Source of the DNA: UBA1672 sp046542355 | Lineage (GTDB): Bacteria; Pseudomonadota; Alphaproteobacteria; Micavibrionales; Micavibrionaceae | Length of the DNA: 64,000 nucleotides | NCBI GenBank assembly: GCA_046542355.1 | Contig: JBKHBN010000004.1 | Span: 1 to 64,000 of the forward strand | Reading direction: 5' to 3' | In this document: positions 8,440 through 15,750 of the stretch, one piece after another | Position numbering within the stretch: the first letter of the stretch is position 1 | How the letters are laid out: each line of letters begins with the position of its first letter | Program-made: the position numbers and the translations under genes | The notes under the pieces: model-generated | Databases searched by the model: none | The model's input: only the letters and a program-made list of their open reading frames with translations | What the model was told of the DNA's origin: nothing

Positions 8440-9177
8440 CTAAATCATCGCCATGCCGCCATTGACATGGATGGTTTGCCCGGTCACATAGGCGGCTTCC
8501 TCACTGGCCAGAAAAACAGCGGCTGCGGCAATATCTGCTCCTGTTCCCATTTTCCCTGCAGGAATATTTGCGCTGATCTTCGCTTTCTGATCATCATTCA
8601 AAGCATCGGTCATCGCTGTGGCGATAAATCCAGGAGCGATACAGTTCACTGTAATGCCGCGCTTGGCAACCTCGGCTGCCATAGCCTTGCTCCAGCCGAT
8701 CATACCGGCCTTTGATGCGACATAATTACACTGCCCGGGATTGCCTGTTACACCCACGACAGAGGCAATGTTGATAATGCGCCCATAGCGCCGTTTCATC
8801 ATACCACGCTGAACCGCTTGTGCCAGTTTGAATGTTGCGGTGAGGTTTACATCTAACACATCCTGCCAATCAGATTCACTCATGCGCATGGAAAGCCCAT
8901 CACGCGTCAGTCCGGCATTATTAACAAGGATATCAATCTGCCCCATGGCTTCTTCCGCGCACTTGATTAGATCGGCAACCCCTTGCGGATTTGAAAGATC
9001 GGCAGGCAAGACATGCACGCGCTCACCAAGCTCTCTGGCCAGCGCCTCCAGCTTGTCTCCACTGCGGCCTGATAAACCAACAATCGCTCCTTGTGCATGC
9101 AGGGTACGGGCAATATCGCCGCCTATTCCGCCTGTAGCGCCGGTAACAAGCGCACACTTACCTTCAAAATTGAACAT
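8440..9177 (-). CDS. fabG: 3-oxoacyl-ACP reductase FabG
   Basis: A 245-residue short-chain dehydrogenase that reduces 3-oxoacyl-ACP with NADPH in fatty acid elongation. The cofactor loop is TGATGGIGG (residues 12-20), followed by NNAGLTRDG, the serine of INIASVVG, and the catalytic NYVASKAG. The C-terminus ends in TGQTIHVNGGMAMI, typical of FabG. AAGG lies about ten bases before the ATG. In many alphaproteobacteria fabD and fabG are adjacent; here a small orphan gene on the opposite strand lies between them. Confidence 0.95.
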   Translation of the reverse strand: MFNFEGKCALVTGATGGIGGDIARTLHAQGAIVGLSGRSGDKLEALARELGERVHVLPADLSNPQGVADLIKCAEEAMGQIDILVNNAGLTRDGLSMRMSESDWQDVLDVNLTATFKLAQAVQRGMMKRRYGRIINIASVVGVTGNPGQCNYVASKAGMIGWSKAMAAEVAKRGITVNCIAPGFIATAMTDALNDDQKAKISANIPAGKMGTGADIAAAAVFLASEEAAYVTGQTIHVNGGMAMI

Positions 9178-9307
9178 ATTATATTAACCTTTTCTTCAAA
9201 CATTTTGTATATGGTTTAAACATGTAGAAAAAGGCTTGTAAAGAGGCATGATAGGCCTGCTTTAAAAAGGAAACGGTGGTTAACAAGGAGAACTGCTCAA
9301 AGTAAAA

Positions 9308-9337
9308 TTGACACAGCGTGAATGAATTGATTAGACT
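9308..9337 (+). promoter_or_regulatory. Candidate sigma-70 promoter
   Basis: A perfect TTGACA at 9308-9313 is followed after 18 bases by TAGACT (four of six) at 9332-9337. It would drive the small gene starting at 9436 with a leader of about 90 bases. A TTAGAC...GTCTAA inverted repeat at 9355-9380 lies in that leader. Confidence 0.4.
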
Positions 9338-9435
9338 TGCCTCATTCATAAATATTAGACGATATTAAATTAAGGTCTAAAGTCGGGGTGAGGTTCGCTG
9401 AGTGTCACGGATAGAAGAGCAGTTAGTAGACGCAA

Positions 9436-10014
9436 ATGAGTTCACTTATACATCTAAAACAACAATTCGCTAGAGCCGCAGCAGATGTTGCGCGTGATAA
9501 GAGATTTCAACAAAGACCCGTTCTGAAAATAGAGGATCGAACGTTCCGTCAGATCCTTGAGCCTGTTGAGCGCGTTTTTGCAAATGGTCGGATTCTTTCC
9601 CACAGATCGACACTGGACGTTCCTGGCACGATCAAAGAGTTGCGCACGATGTGTCTGGAAGCGCAAACTGCTCATACAACAGCAGATGGATCAACGCGCC
9701 AGCGGCGCACGATGTTATTAAACGTACTTCAAGCTGTGCATGAAAGTGCGCTCGATGGTGTTGACGCACTGGGTATGCGCGCGGCAGATATGGATTTCTT
9801 TTCTTTGCCAGATCTCACAGATGTAATCCGCGAAGCAGCAATAACTCATGCCCAGTTCTTGCATAATTCTGATATTGGTGAAGCCCTTATGAAGGTAGCA
9901 GACAATATAGAGAAAGCGAACAAACGCCTGTGGCATCCTGATCCGGCAGGAATGCAGCCCGATTACCAATTTGCCGCAGATGATTACGTATGCGCTTCAG
10001 CAGATGTAGCCTAA
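9436..10014 (+). CDS. Helical protein of unknown function
   Basis: A 192-residue soluble, mostly helical protein that I do not recognise. It has no signal peptide, membrane segment or catalytic motif; cysteine and glycine are few and charged residues are spread throughout. No clear Shine-Dalgarno precedes the ATG, although a TTGACA-type promoter lies upstream. It is inserted between fabG and fabD on the opposite strand, and its TAA overlaps the TAG of fabD (10011-10014). Codon use looks like its neighbours. Confidence 0.6.
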   Translation: MSSLIHLKQQFARAAADVARDKRFQQRPVLKIEDRTFRQILEPVERVFANGRILSHRSTLDVPGTIKELRTMCLEAQTAHTTADGSTRQRRTMLLNVLQAVHESALDGVDALGMRAADMDFFSLPDLTDVIREAAITHAQFLHNSDIGEALMKVADNIEKANKRLWHPDPAGMQPDYQFAADDYVCASADVA

Positions 10015-10958
10015 AGTCCCAGTTTCTCAATCAATGCATCAATATCTGCGGGTGTCCCGACATTTTGCGTGGTAATAGAGCGCTCAATGCGCCGCGCCAG
10101 ACCGCAAAGCACCTTGCCCGCACCAATCTCGACCATATCGCTAATCCCGTTTGATGTCATGTAGAGCACAGATTCGCGCCAGCGCACCGGGCCTGTAATC
10201 TGCTCAACGAGTAAAGATTTGAAAACTTCAGGATCATGTTCCGCTTGCGCCGTGGAATTGGCAACAACAGGCACAAGTGGAGGGCTAAATACAGTTTCAG
10301 CCAAAGCAGCGCGCATGGTGTCTGCCGCCGGTTCCATCAAGGCACAGTGAAACGGAGCGCTCACAGGCAAAGTGACGGCCTTGCGTGCCCCTTGCGCATT
10401 CGCCATGGCCACAGCACGCTCGACGGCTTCTTTGTGGCCGCTGATAACCACCTGCCCAACCGAGTTATCATTTGCCGCCGTACAAACCTGTTCCTGCGCA
10501 GCGTCTTGTGCAATTTTGACCACAGCATCATACTCCAGCCCCAATATAGCGGCCATACTCCCGATTCCGACAGGTACGGCTTGTTGCATGGATTGCCCGC
10601 GTAACTTTAATAAACGCGCCGTATCGGCCAGAGAAATAGCCTCGGATGCGCATAAGGCTGAATACTCGCCTAAAGAATGTCCGGCAACGAATTTACAGAC
10701 CTCATCCAGCTTTAATCCGGCCTGATTCTTTAACACGCGAATCACCGCCATCGAGACAGCCATCAAGGCGGGCTGCGTGTTTTCAGTCAGGTTCAAATCA
10801 GCTTCATCCCCTGTGAACATCATGGTACTCAGCTTCTGGGAAAGCGTATCATCAACCTCCTGAAAGGCTTCGCGTGCCTGTGGATAAGTTTCGGCAAGAT
10901 CTTTTCCCATGCCGATAAACTGAGAACCCTGTCCCGGAAAAACAAAAGCATATGCCAT
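10011..10958 (-). CDS. fabD: Malonyl-CoA:ACP transacylase FabD
   Basis: A 315-residue acyltransferase that loads malonyl groups from CoA onto acyl carrier protein for fatty acid synthesis. The N-terminus reads AFVFPGQGSQ, the nucleophile is S95 in GHSLGEYSAL, and the histidine of PVSAPFHCALM lies in the second half. Length is normal. AAGGGG precedes the chosen ATG; an ATG three codons earlier is inside the spacer. A TTGACA promoter lies upstream. Its stop codon overlaps that of the convergent small gene. Confidence 0.95.
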   Translation of the reverse strand: MAYAFVFPGQGSQFIGMGKDLAETYPQAREAFQEVDDTLSQKLSTMMFTGDEADLNLTENTQPALMAVSMAVIRVLKNQAGLKLDEVCKFVAGHSLGEYSALCASEAISLADTARLLKLRGQSMQQAVPVGIGSMAAILGLEYDAVVKIAQDAAQEQVCTAANDNSVGQVVISGHKEAVERAVAMANAQGARKAVTLPVSAPFHCALMEPAADTMRAALAETVFSPPLVPVVANSTAQAEHDPEVFKSLLVEQITGPVRWRESVLYMTSNGISDMVEIGAGKVLCGLARRIERSITTQNVGTPADIDALIEKLGL

Positions 10959-11007
10959 TTTGAACATCCCCTTTTTAAATAAGTATCATGGGTAAATAAT
11001 GTGCATG

Positions 11008-11035
11008 AAAGTAGGATAAAGCGTCATTTTGTCAA
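11008..11035 (-). promoter_or_regulatory. Candidate fabD promoter
   Basis: On the minus strand TTGACA (11035-11030) is followed after 16 bases by TACTTT (11013-11008). The -35 is perfect and the -10 weak. Transcription would start about 40 bases before fabD, and the element points directly at it. Confidence 0.45.
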
Positions 11036-11097
11036 TATAAATATCGGGAATATTTACAATCACTAAAATAAAATGAGCAAAATAGGACTATTTGTGT

Positions 11098-11103
11098 TAT
11101 AGT
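11098..11103 (+). promoter_or_regulatory. Candidate -10 element
   Basis: TATAGT lies about seven bases before an ATG at 11111. If used, the RNA would begin at or inside that ATG, which argues that translation starts instead at the second ATG at 11174, behind a strong AAGGAGGT. No good -35 element is visible. Confidence 0.3.
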
Positions 11104-11173
11104 TTGCGCCATGCAGGATAATAGTCATATCGGGGGATATGCAGGAAAAATTGCAAGAAACAAGGAGGTAGGT

Positions 11174-11500
11174 ATGAAAGAATCAGCAATAAAACCAAAA
11201 GATAATCAGGAAATATGCCGCGTGCTCAAAGAAGTTGAGGAGGCATACAATATATACGCAAATAACGGTGGAAGCATGAATGCCGATTATGCTGGCTTTG
11301 CCTGCATTGCACTGGATAATTTCCGTATAGCGCTCGATAATCCGCATTTAAGCTGTGATGATTTGCAAATTATGTTGCGCACCGGAATGAAGGAGCATTA
11401 CAAAGACAGGCAGAGCGGTAAGAGCGACTGGCAGAATTTTGTAGCCTCGCATATTGCCAATATCGCGAACGAAAACACACAAAACATACAAAACGTATAA
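11174..11500 (+). CDS. Small helical protein of unknown function
   Basis: A 108-residue soluble protein I do not recognise. It starts at an ATG directly behind AAGGAGGT, the strongest ribosome site in this part of the window. An ATG 21 codons upstream has none and sits at the predicted transcription start. The protein is predicted helical and acidic, with no membrane segment. It precedes the rpsF operon by about 150 bases, which contain a separate promoter, so co-regulation is not implied. Confidence 0.6.
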   Translation: MKESAIKPKDNQEICRVLKEVEEAYNIYANNGGSMNADYAGFACIALDNFRIALDNPHLSCDDLQIMLRTGMKEHYKDRQSGKSDWQNFVASHIANIANENTQNIQNV

Positions 11501-11515
11501 GCACGCATAAAAAAC

Positions 11516-11543
11516 TTGCGTAAATCCGAAAAATCACTATAGT
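11516..11543 (+). promoter_or_regulatory. Candidate rpsF operon promoter
   Basis: TTGCGT (11516-11521) and TATAGT (11538-11543) are separated by 16 bases. The predicted start near 11550 leaves a leader of about 100 bases before rpsF, long enough for a regulatory structure. Confidence 0.55.
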
Positions 11544-11548
11544 CTGGC

Positions 11549-11640
11549 GACTTCGATAACCTCGCTGGCGGGTAAGGCCTCGCCGGCTGCGCTGTAAACC
11601 TTTTCACAATGGTGAAGTGTTGCGGCATTCAACTCAGGAG
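11549..11640 (+). promoter_or_regulatory. Structured 5' leader of rpsF-rpsR-rplI
   Basis: The leader is GC-rich and contains a perfect TTCAC-AATG-GTGAA hairpin at 11603-11616 flanked by GGCTGCGC and TTGCGGC segments. Ribosomal protein operons starting with rpsF often carry a leader bound by the S6:S18 complex. Position and length suit such an element, but I could not verify its conserved bulge and loop, so this is an inference from context. Confidence 0.35.
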
Positions 11641-11648
11641 GAAACAAC

Positions 11649-12026
11649 ATGCCTTATTATGAAACCGTGTTTATCGCACGGCAAGACTTGACAGAAGCTC
11701 AAGTTAAAACAATGACCGAGAGCTTCGCAAAAATCATAACAGACAATGGCGGCAAGGTTCACAAAACCGAGTTTTGGGGGCTAAGACCATTTGCATACCG
11801 CATTAATAAGGCGCGCAAGGGTCATTATGTGATGCTTGAGCTTGATACGCCGGCGGCTGCTTTGCACGAAATGGAACGCCTGATGCGCTTGCATGAAGAC
11901 ACCGTCCGCCATCTTACGATACGCAATGAAAAACTCTCTGATGGCTCTTCTGTTATCATGGATAAAGGCGGGGATCGTGATGAGTCCAAAAACACAAAAA
12001 CAAGAAACAAGAAGGAGGCCGCGTAA
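11649..12026 (+). CDS. rpsF: Small-subunit ribosomal protein bS6
   Basis: A 125-residue bS6, which binds 16S rRNA in the platform together with bS18. The conserved start MPYYETVFIARQDL, the central GLRPFAYRINKARKGHYVMLELD and the HEDTVRHLTIR segment are all present. It has a charged C-terminal tail ending in KNTKTRNKKEAA, longer than E. coli S6 before glutamylation. A strong AGGAGG precedes the ATG. It is the first gene of rpsF-rpsR-rplI, and its stop overlaps the rpsR start by one base. Confidence 0.97.
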   Translation: MPYYETVFIARQDLTEAQVKTMTESFAKIITDNGGKVHKTEFWGLRPFAYRINKARKGHYVMLELDTPAAALHEMERLMRLHEDTVRHLTIRNEKLSDGSSVIMDKGGDRDESKNTKTRNKKEAA

Positions 12027-12307
12027 TGTCTGCTGCTGATGCCCCAACTGTAAAACGCCCGTTTTTCCGCCGTAAGAAGACATGTCCTTTCACAGGCCCC
12101 AACGCGCCGGAAATTGACTGGAAAGACGTAAGGTTACTAAGCCGCTTTATATCCGAGCGCGGAAAAATTATTCCAAGCCGTATTACCGCAGTATCCCAGA
12201 AGAAACAGCGCGAGCTGGCAAAGGCCATCAAACGTGCGCGCTACATGGGATTATTGCCTTATGTTCAACATGATACCGATCAGGGTCACCATAAGGGACG
12301 CCGGTAA
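12026..12307 (+). CDS. rpsR: Small-subunit ribosomal protein bS18
   Basis: A 93-residue bS18 with the family core: FFRRKKTCPF, IDWKDVRLLSRFISERGKI and the AVSQKKQRELAKAIKRARYMGLLPYV signature, given here in part as KRARYMGLLPYV. The C-terminus ends HHKGRR. It begins within the TAATG junction with rpsF, so translation is probably coupled, matching their binding as a heterodimer on the ribosome. The ribosome site lies inside the end of rpsF (GAAGGAGG). Confidence 0.97.
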   Translation: MSAADAPTVKRPFFRRKKTCPFTGPNAPEIDWKDVRLLSRFISERGKIIPSRITAVSQKKQRELAKAIKRARYMGLLPYVQHDTDQGHHKGRR

Positions 12308-12336
12308 TCAAGAGTAAAGATCTGGAGAAAAAGAAA

Positions 12337-12963
12337 ATGTCATCATCTACACAAGTCATTTTGCTTGAGCGCGTAGAAAAGCTTGGTGAGCTAGGCGAGA
12401 TTGTAAATGTCAAACCCGGCTTTGCCCGTAACTTCCTGTTGCCGCAAAAAAAAGCATTACGCGCAAATAAGGAAAACATCGCATATTTTGAAGCGCAGAA
12501 AAAAGTAATTGAAGAACAAAACGCTGAAAAACGCAAGGAAGCCGAGAAACTGTCTAAAAAGATTGACGGCGTTAAAGTTACAATTATTCGACAGGCCTCC
12601 GAAGCTGGACAGCTTTTTGGTTCTGTAAATACGCGTGACATTGCACAGGCGCTTGCTGCGGAAACAAAAGAAACAATCACGCGTGCAATGATTGACCTGA
12701 ATCAGAACATCAAAACAATTGGTTTGTTTCCTGTTTCTGTGGTGCTTCACCCGGAAGTCAGGGTCGAGGTAACGATCAATATTGCCCGTTCTGAAGAAGA
12801 GGCAAAAACGCAGGCAGAAACCGGGCGTGCGCTCATCGCAGAATCGGAAAAACCGGTTGAAGAAGTAGCAGCAGAAGAACCTGATGCTGAGGAGCAAGCA
12901 CAGACCGGCGAAGAGCAAAGCGATGATTCACCCGAAGAATCAAAAGAAGAAGCCAAGAGCTAA
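12337..12963 (+). CDS. rplI: Large-subunit ribosomal protein bL9 with acidic tail
   Basis: A 208-residue bL9. The N-terminal domain reads VILLERVEKLGELGEIVNVKPGFARNFLLP, given here as VKPGFARNFLLP for the signature; the long connecting helix and the C-terminal RNA-binding domain (SVNTRDIAQAL, KTIGLFPV) follow. Usual bL9 is near 150 residues; here about 55 extra residues form a glutamate- and alanine-rich tail likely to be disordered. GGAG precedes the ATG. It ends the ribosomal operon, and a clear terminator follows. Confidence 0.96.
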   Translation: MSSSTQVILLERVEKLGELGEIVNVKPGFARNFLLPQKKALRANKENIAYFEAQKKVIEEQNAEKRKEAEKLSKKIDGVKVTIIRQASEAGQLFGSVNTRDIAQALAAETKETITRAMIDLNQNIKTIGLFPVSVVLHPEVRVEVTINIARSEEEAKTQAETGRALIAESEKPVEEVAAEEPDAEEQAQTGEEQSDDSPEESKEEAKS

Positions 12964-12997
12964 GGCTTTAAAGAACATTTTACAACATACCATTCAT

Positions 12998-13030
12998 AAA
13001 GCCCTGGGCACTTCTGCCAAGGGCTTTTTT
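12998..13030 (+). terminator. Rho-independent terminator after rplI
   Basis: A GC-rich stem pairs AAAGCCCTGGGCA with TGCCAAGGGCTTT (one G-A mismatch) around a short CTTC-type loop and runs into six T. It lies 35 bases after the rplI stop and closes the ribosomal operon before dnaB. Confidence 0.85.
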
Positions 13031-13104
13031 ATATCCCCGCTATTCACAATACAAAAAAAGTATAGCGCTAGAAGATTGTTTGGATCTCTGATAGTTTCGC
13101 TGTC

Positions 13105-14607
13105 ATGAGTAGTGAACGAGCATTAAAAGCAGTTGGCGCGAATCGTGATTTTGCAGCCAATAAGGAAAACGATAATCCGCATTATCGTATTCTCCCCCAT
13201 AACAGTGAAGCAGAGCAGGGATTGCTCGGTGCTTTGCTGGTTGATAACCGCGCCTATGAGAAAATATCGGACACATTACGCGCCGAATACTTCTTTATTC
13301 CGGTGCATCAGCGAATCTATACAGCGATATCACAATTTATCGAGCGCGGCCAGACAGCCTCTCCAGTCACCTTGAAGGGATATTTCGAGGAAGACGAAGA
13401 TCTGTCCGAGCTGGGCGGTGGGCTCTATCTGGCTGATCTGGCAGGCAGTATCATAAGTGTAATTAACGTACGCGATTACGCCCAGACAATATACGAACTG
13501 CACATGCGCCGCGAGTTAATCTCTTTGGGCGAGGATGTCGTGAATGAAGCCCATAGCCTCAAGCTTGATTCCAGTGTCATGGATACGATAGATACGGCTG
13601 AAGCGCGTTTATTCTCATTGGCAGAAAACGGAGAAACAAAAGGCGGTTTCACATCTTTGCGCGATTCTGTTCTGGTATCTATAGAAATCGCAGAAAAAGC
13701 CTTTAAAGCCAAAGGACATGTCACCGGCTTTACAACGGGTTTGCGTGATATGGATAGACAACTTGGCGGACTTCATCCTTCCGATTTGATTATTCTGGCC
13801 GGACGCCCCTCTATGGGGAAAACAGCGTTGGCCACAAATATAGCGTTTAACTCTGCGCGCATTTATGCAGGCAGTGGAGGGCAGGAGGGTGCGCGCGTCG
13901 GATTTTTCTCCCTTGAGATGTCCGCTGATCAGCTCGCAACCCGTATCTTGGCAGACGTAGCCAGCATTTCTGCCCACGCGATCAAACAGGGCAACATAAA
14001 GCAAGATGACTTTCAGAGCTTTGTTAAAGCCTCTCAGGAGTTGGCGCAGGTTCCCTTATATATCGATGATACACCGGCCTTAACGATTGGCGCGGTGCGC
14101 ACGCGTGCGCGCAGGCTTAAACGCCAGCACGGACTTGATATGCTGGTCATTGACTATCTCCAGCTTTTGCGTGGCTCTGGCTCGCGTCAAAGCGAATCCA
14201 GCCGTGTAAACGAAGTATCGGAAATAACCCGTGGCCTGAAGGCTATTGCCAAGGAATTGAACATCCCTGTGCTGGCTCTTTCACAGTTATCCCGCTCGGT
14301 CGAGCAGCGTGAAGATAAAAAGCCGATGCTTTCGGATCTACGTGAATCCGGATCGATTGAACAAGACGCAGATGTGGTGATGTTTGTCTACCGCGAGGAA
14401 TACTATCTCCACCGCGCCGAGCCGGAGCTTGGCACAGAAAAACATATGAAATGGCAGGAAAAATGCGAACGCGCTCTGAATGTTGGTGAAGCCATTATCG
14501 CCAAGGCACGTCACGGCCCTATCGGATCTGTGCGTATGCATTTTGATGGACAATACACCCGTTTCAGTGATCTTGATGAGATGCACGATAATACAATGGG
14601 ATATTAA
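13105..14607 (+). CDS. dnaB: Replicative DNA helicase DnaB
   Basis: A 500-residue hexameric 5'-3' helicase that unwinds the replication fork. The N-terminal domain begins at LPHNSEAEQGLLGALL, and the RecA-like domain has Walker A GRPSMGKTAL, the FFSLEMS segment, Walker B LVIDYLQLL, and LSDLRESGSIEQDADVV. No intein interrupts the P-loop. It follows the rplI terminator and is two bases from alr, so the pair is probably transcribed together, as in many alphaproteobacteria. Confidence 0.97.
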   Translation: MSSERALKAVGANRDFAANKENDNPHYRILPHNSEAEQGLLGALLVDNRAYEKISDTLRAEYFFIPVHQRIYTAISQFIERGQTASPVTLKGYFEEDEDLSELGGGLYLADLAGSIISVINVRDYAQTIYELHMRRELISLGEDVVNEAHSLKLDSSVMDTIDTAEARLFSLAENGETKGGFTSLRDSVLVSIEIAEKAFKAKGHVTGFTTGLRDMDRQLGGLHPSDLIILAGRPSMGKTALATNIAFNSARIYAGSGGQEGARVGFFSLEMSADQLATRILADVASISAHAIKQGNIKQDDFQSFVKASQELAQVPLYIDDTPALTIGAVRTRARRLKRQHGLDMLVIDYLQLLRGSGSRQSESSRVNEVSEITRGLKAIAKELNIPVLALSQLSRSVEQREDKKPMLSDLRESGSIEQDADVVMFVYREEYYLHRAEPELGTEKHMKWQEKCERALNVGEAIIAKARHGPIGSVRMHFDGQYTRFSDLDEMHDNTMGY

Positions 14608-14609
14608 TA

Positions 14610-15710
14610 ATGTCTGAGATGAGTGGTGTGCTGACAATTAATCTCGGAGCATTGGCACGCAATTACAAGAAGCTGGAGTCTCTCTCATCATCACATTGTG
14701 AAACGGCATGTTCCATTAAAGCAGATGCCTATGGTCTGGGCGCTGAAAATTGTGCACCGGCACTCTATCAGGCAGGAGCCCGCAGTTTTTTTGTTGCCAC
14801 AATAGAAGAAGCCTTGGTTGTGCGTAAGAAACTGCCTGCTGAAGCCGCAATATATACGCTTTGCGGTCTAAGCCCCTATAAAGAACAAACCCCGCTATAT
14901 ACCTCCTATAACATCACCCCTGTTATAAATTCGCTGGAGGAGCTTGCGCAGGCGCGTGAAATGGGTGCAATAAACGCAGCCCTGCACATCGATACCGGTA
15001 TGAACCGTCTGGGTCTAGGCAAGAAAGACATACAAACCCTTTGTCATGATCCCTCATTGCCGGGAAAAGTGAATATTTCTCTTATTATAAGCCATTTCAT
15101 TGCATCAGAGGAATCAAGGCAGGCTTCAAACAAAGAACAACTCACGCAGTTTAAAGACATGAGTGATCGTATCAGCGCTCTTTATCCCGATGCAAAGCGA
15201 TCTTTGTCAAACACGGGCGGCGCGTTCTTGGGGCAGGAGTATCATTTTGACATGATCCGCGCAGGGTTGGGGCTATATGGCGCTCACCCAAGCGATTCGC
15301 AAAAGAAAAACCCCATGGAGCCGGTGATAAAGCTGAGCGCCCCCATCTTGCAGATAAGAACAGCAAAAAAAGGTGAAACAGCAGGCTATAACGGAACATA
15401 TACATTCAAGAAGGATACAAGCCTTGCAATCATATCATGTGGTTACGCAGATGGCCTGCTGCGCAGCCTCTCGAATCAGGGTACTTTATATTGGAAGGGC
15501 TACGCATTACCGGTGCGCGGGCGCATATCCATGGATTTGACAATATGTGATTTATCGGCAGTTCCGCAAAATGAATATCCCAAGCGCGGTGACAGGGTTG
15601 AAGTGATAGGGCAGTATCAATCCGTAGACGCTCTGGCCAAAGATGCCCGAACAATTCCATATGAAATAATGACATCACTGGGCGCACGTTATAAAAGAAT
15701 ATACGTCTGA
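14610..15710 (+). CDS. alr: Alanine racemase
   Basis: A 366-residue PLP enzyme that makes D-alanine for peptidoglycan. The PLP lysine is K37 in CSIKADAYGLGA. Other family features are LHIDTGMNRLGL, LSNTGGAFL, DMIRAGLGLYG, and RISMDLTICDLS. Length is typical. It directly follows dnaB with no room for a promoter, so it is likely read from the same transcript. The convergent large orphan gene begins 40 bases after its stop. Confidence 0.95.
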   Translation: MSEMSGVLTINLGALARNYKKLESLSSSHCETACSIKADAYGLGAENCAPALYQAGARSFFVATIEEALVVRKKLPAEAAIYTLCGLSPYKEQTPLYTSYNITPVINSLEELAQAREMGAINAALHIDTGMNRLGLGKKDIQTLCHDPSLPGKVNISLIISHFIASEESRQASNKEQLTQFKDMSDRISALYPDAKRSLSNTGGAFLGQEYHFDMIRAGLGLYGAHPSDSQKKNPMEPVIKLSAPILQIRTAKKGETAGYNGTYTFKKDTSLAIISCGYADGLLRSLSNQGTLYWKGYALPVRGRISMDLTICDLSAVPQNEYPKRGDRVEVIGQYQSVDALAKDARTIPYEIMTSLGARYKRIYV

Positions 15711-15750
15711 TGATGTGCGCTCTAAAGCAGGGTCAGGATCTATAAAAACA

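Noticed and set aside
10879..10887. TGTGGATAA, a DnaA-box-like sequence
   Set aside because: A single copy inside the fabD coding sequence with no A/T-rich region or further boxes, so not an origin.
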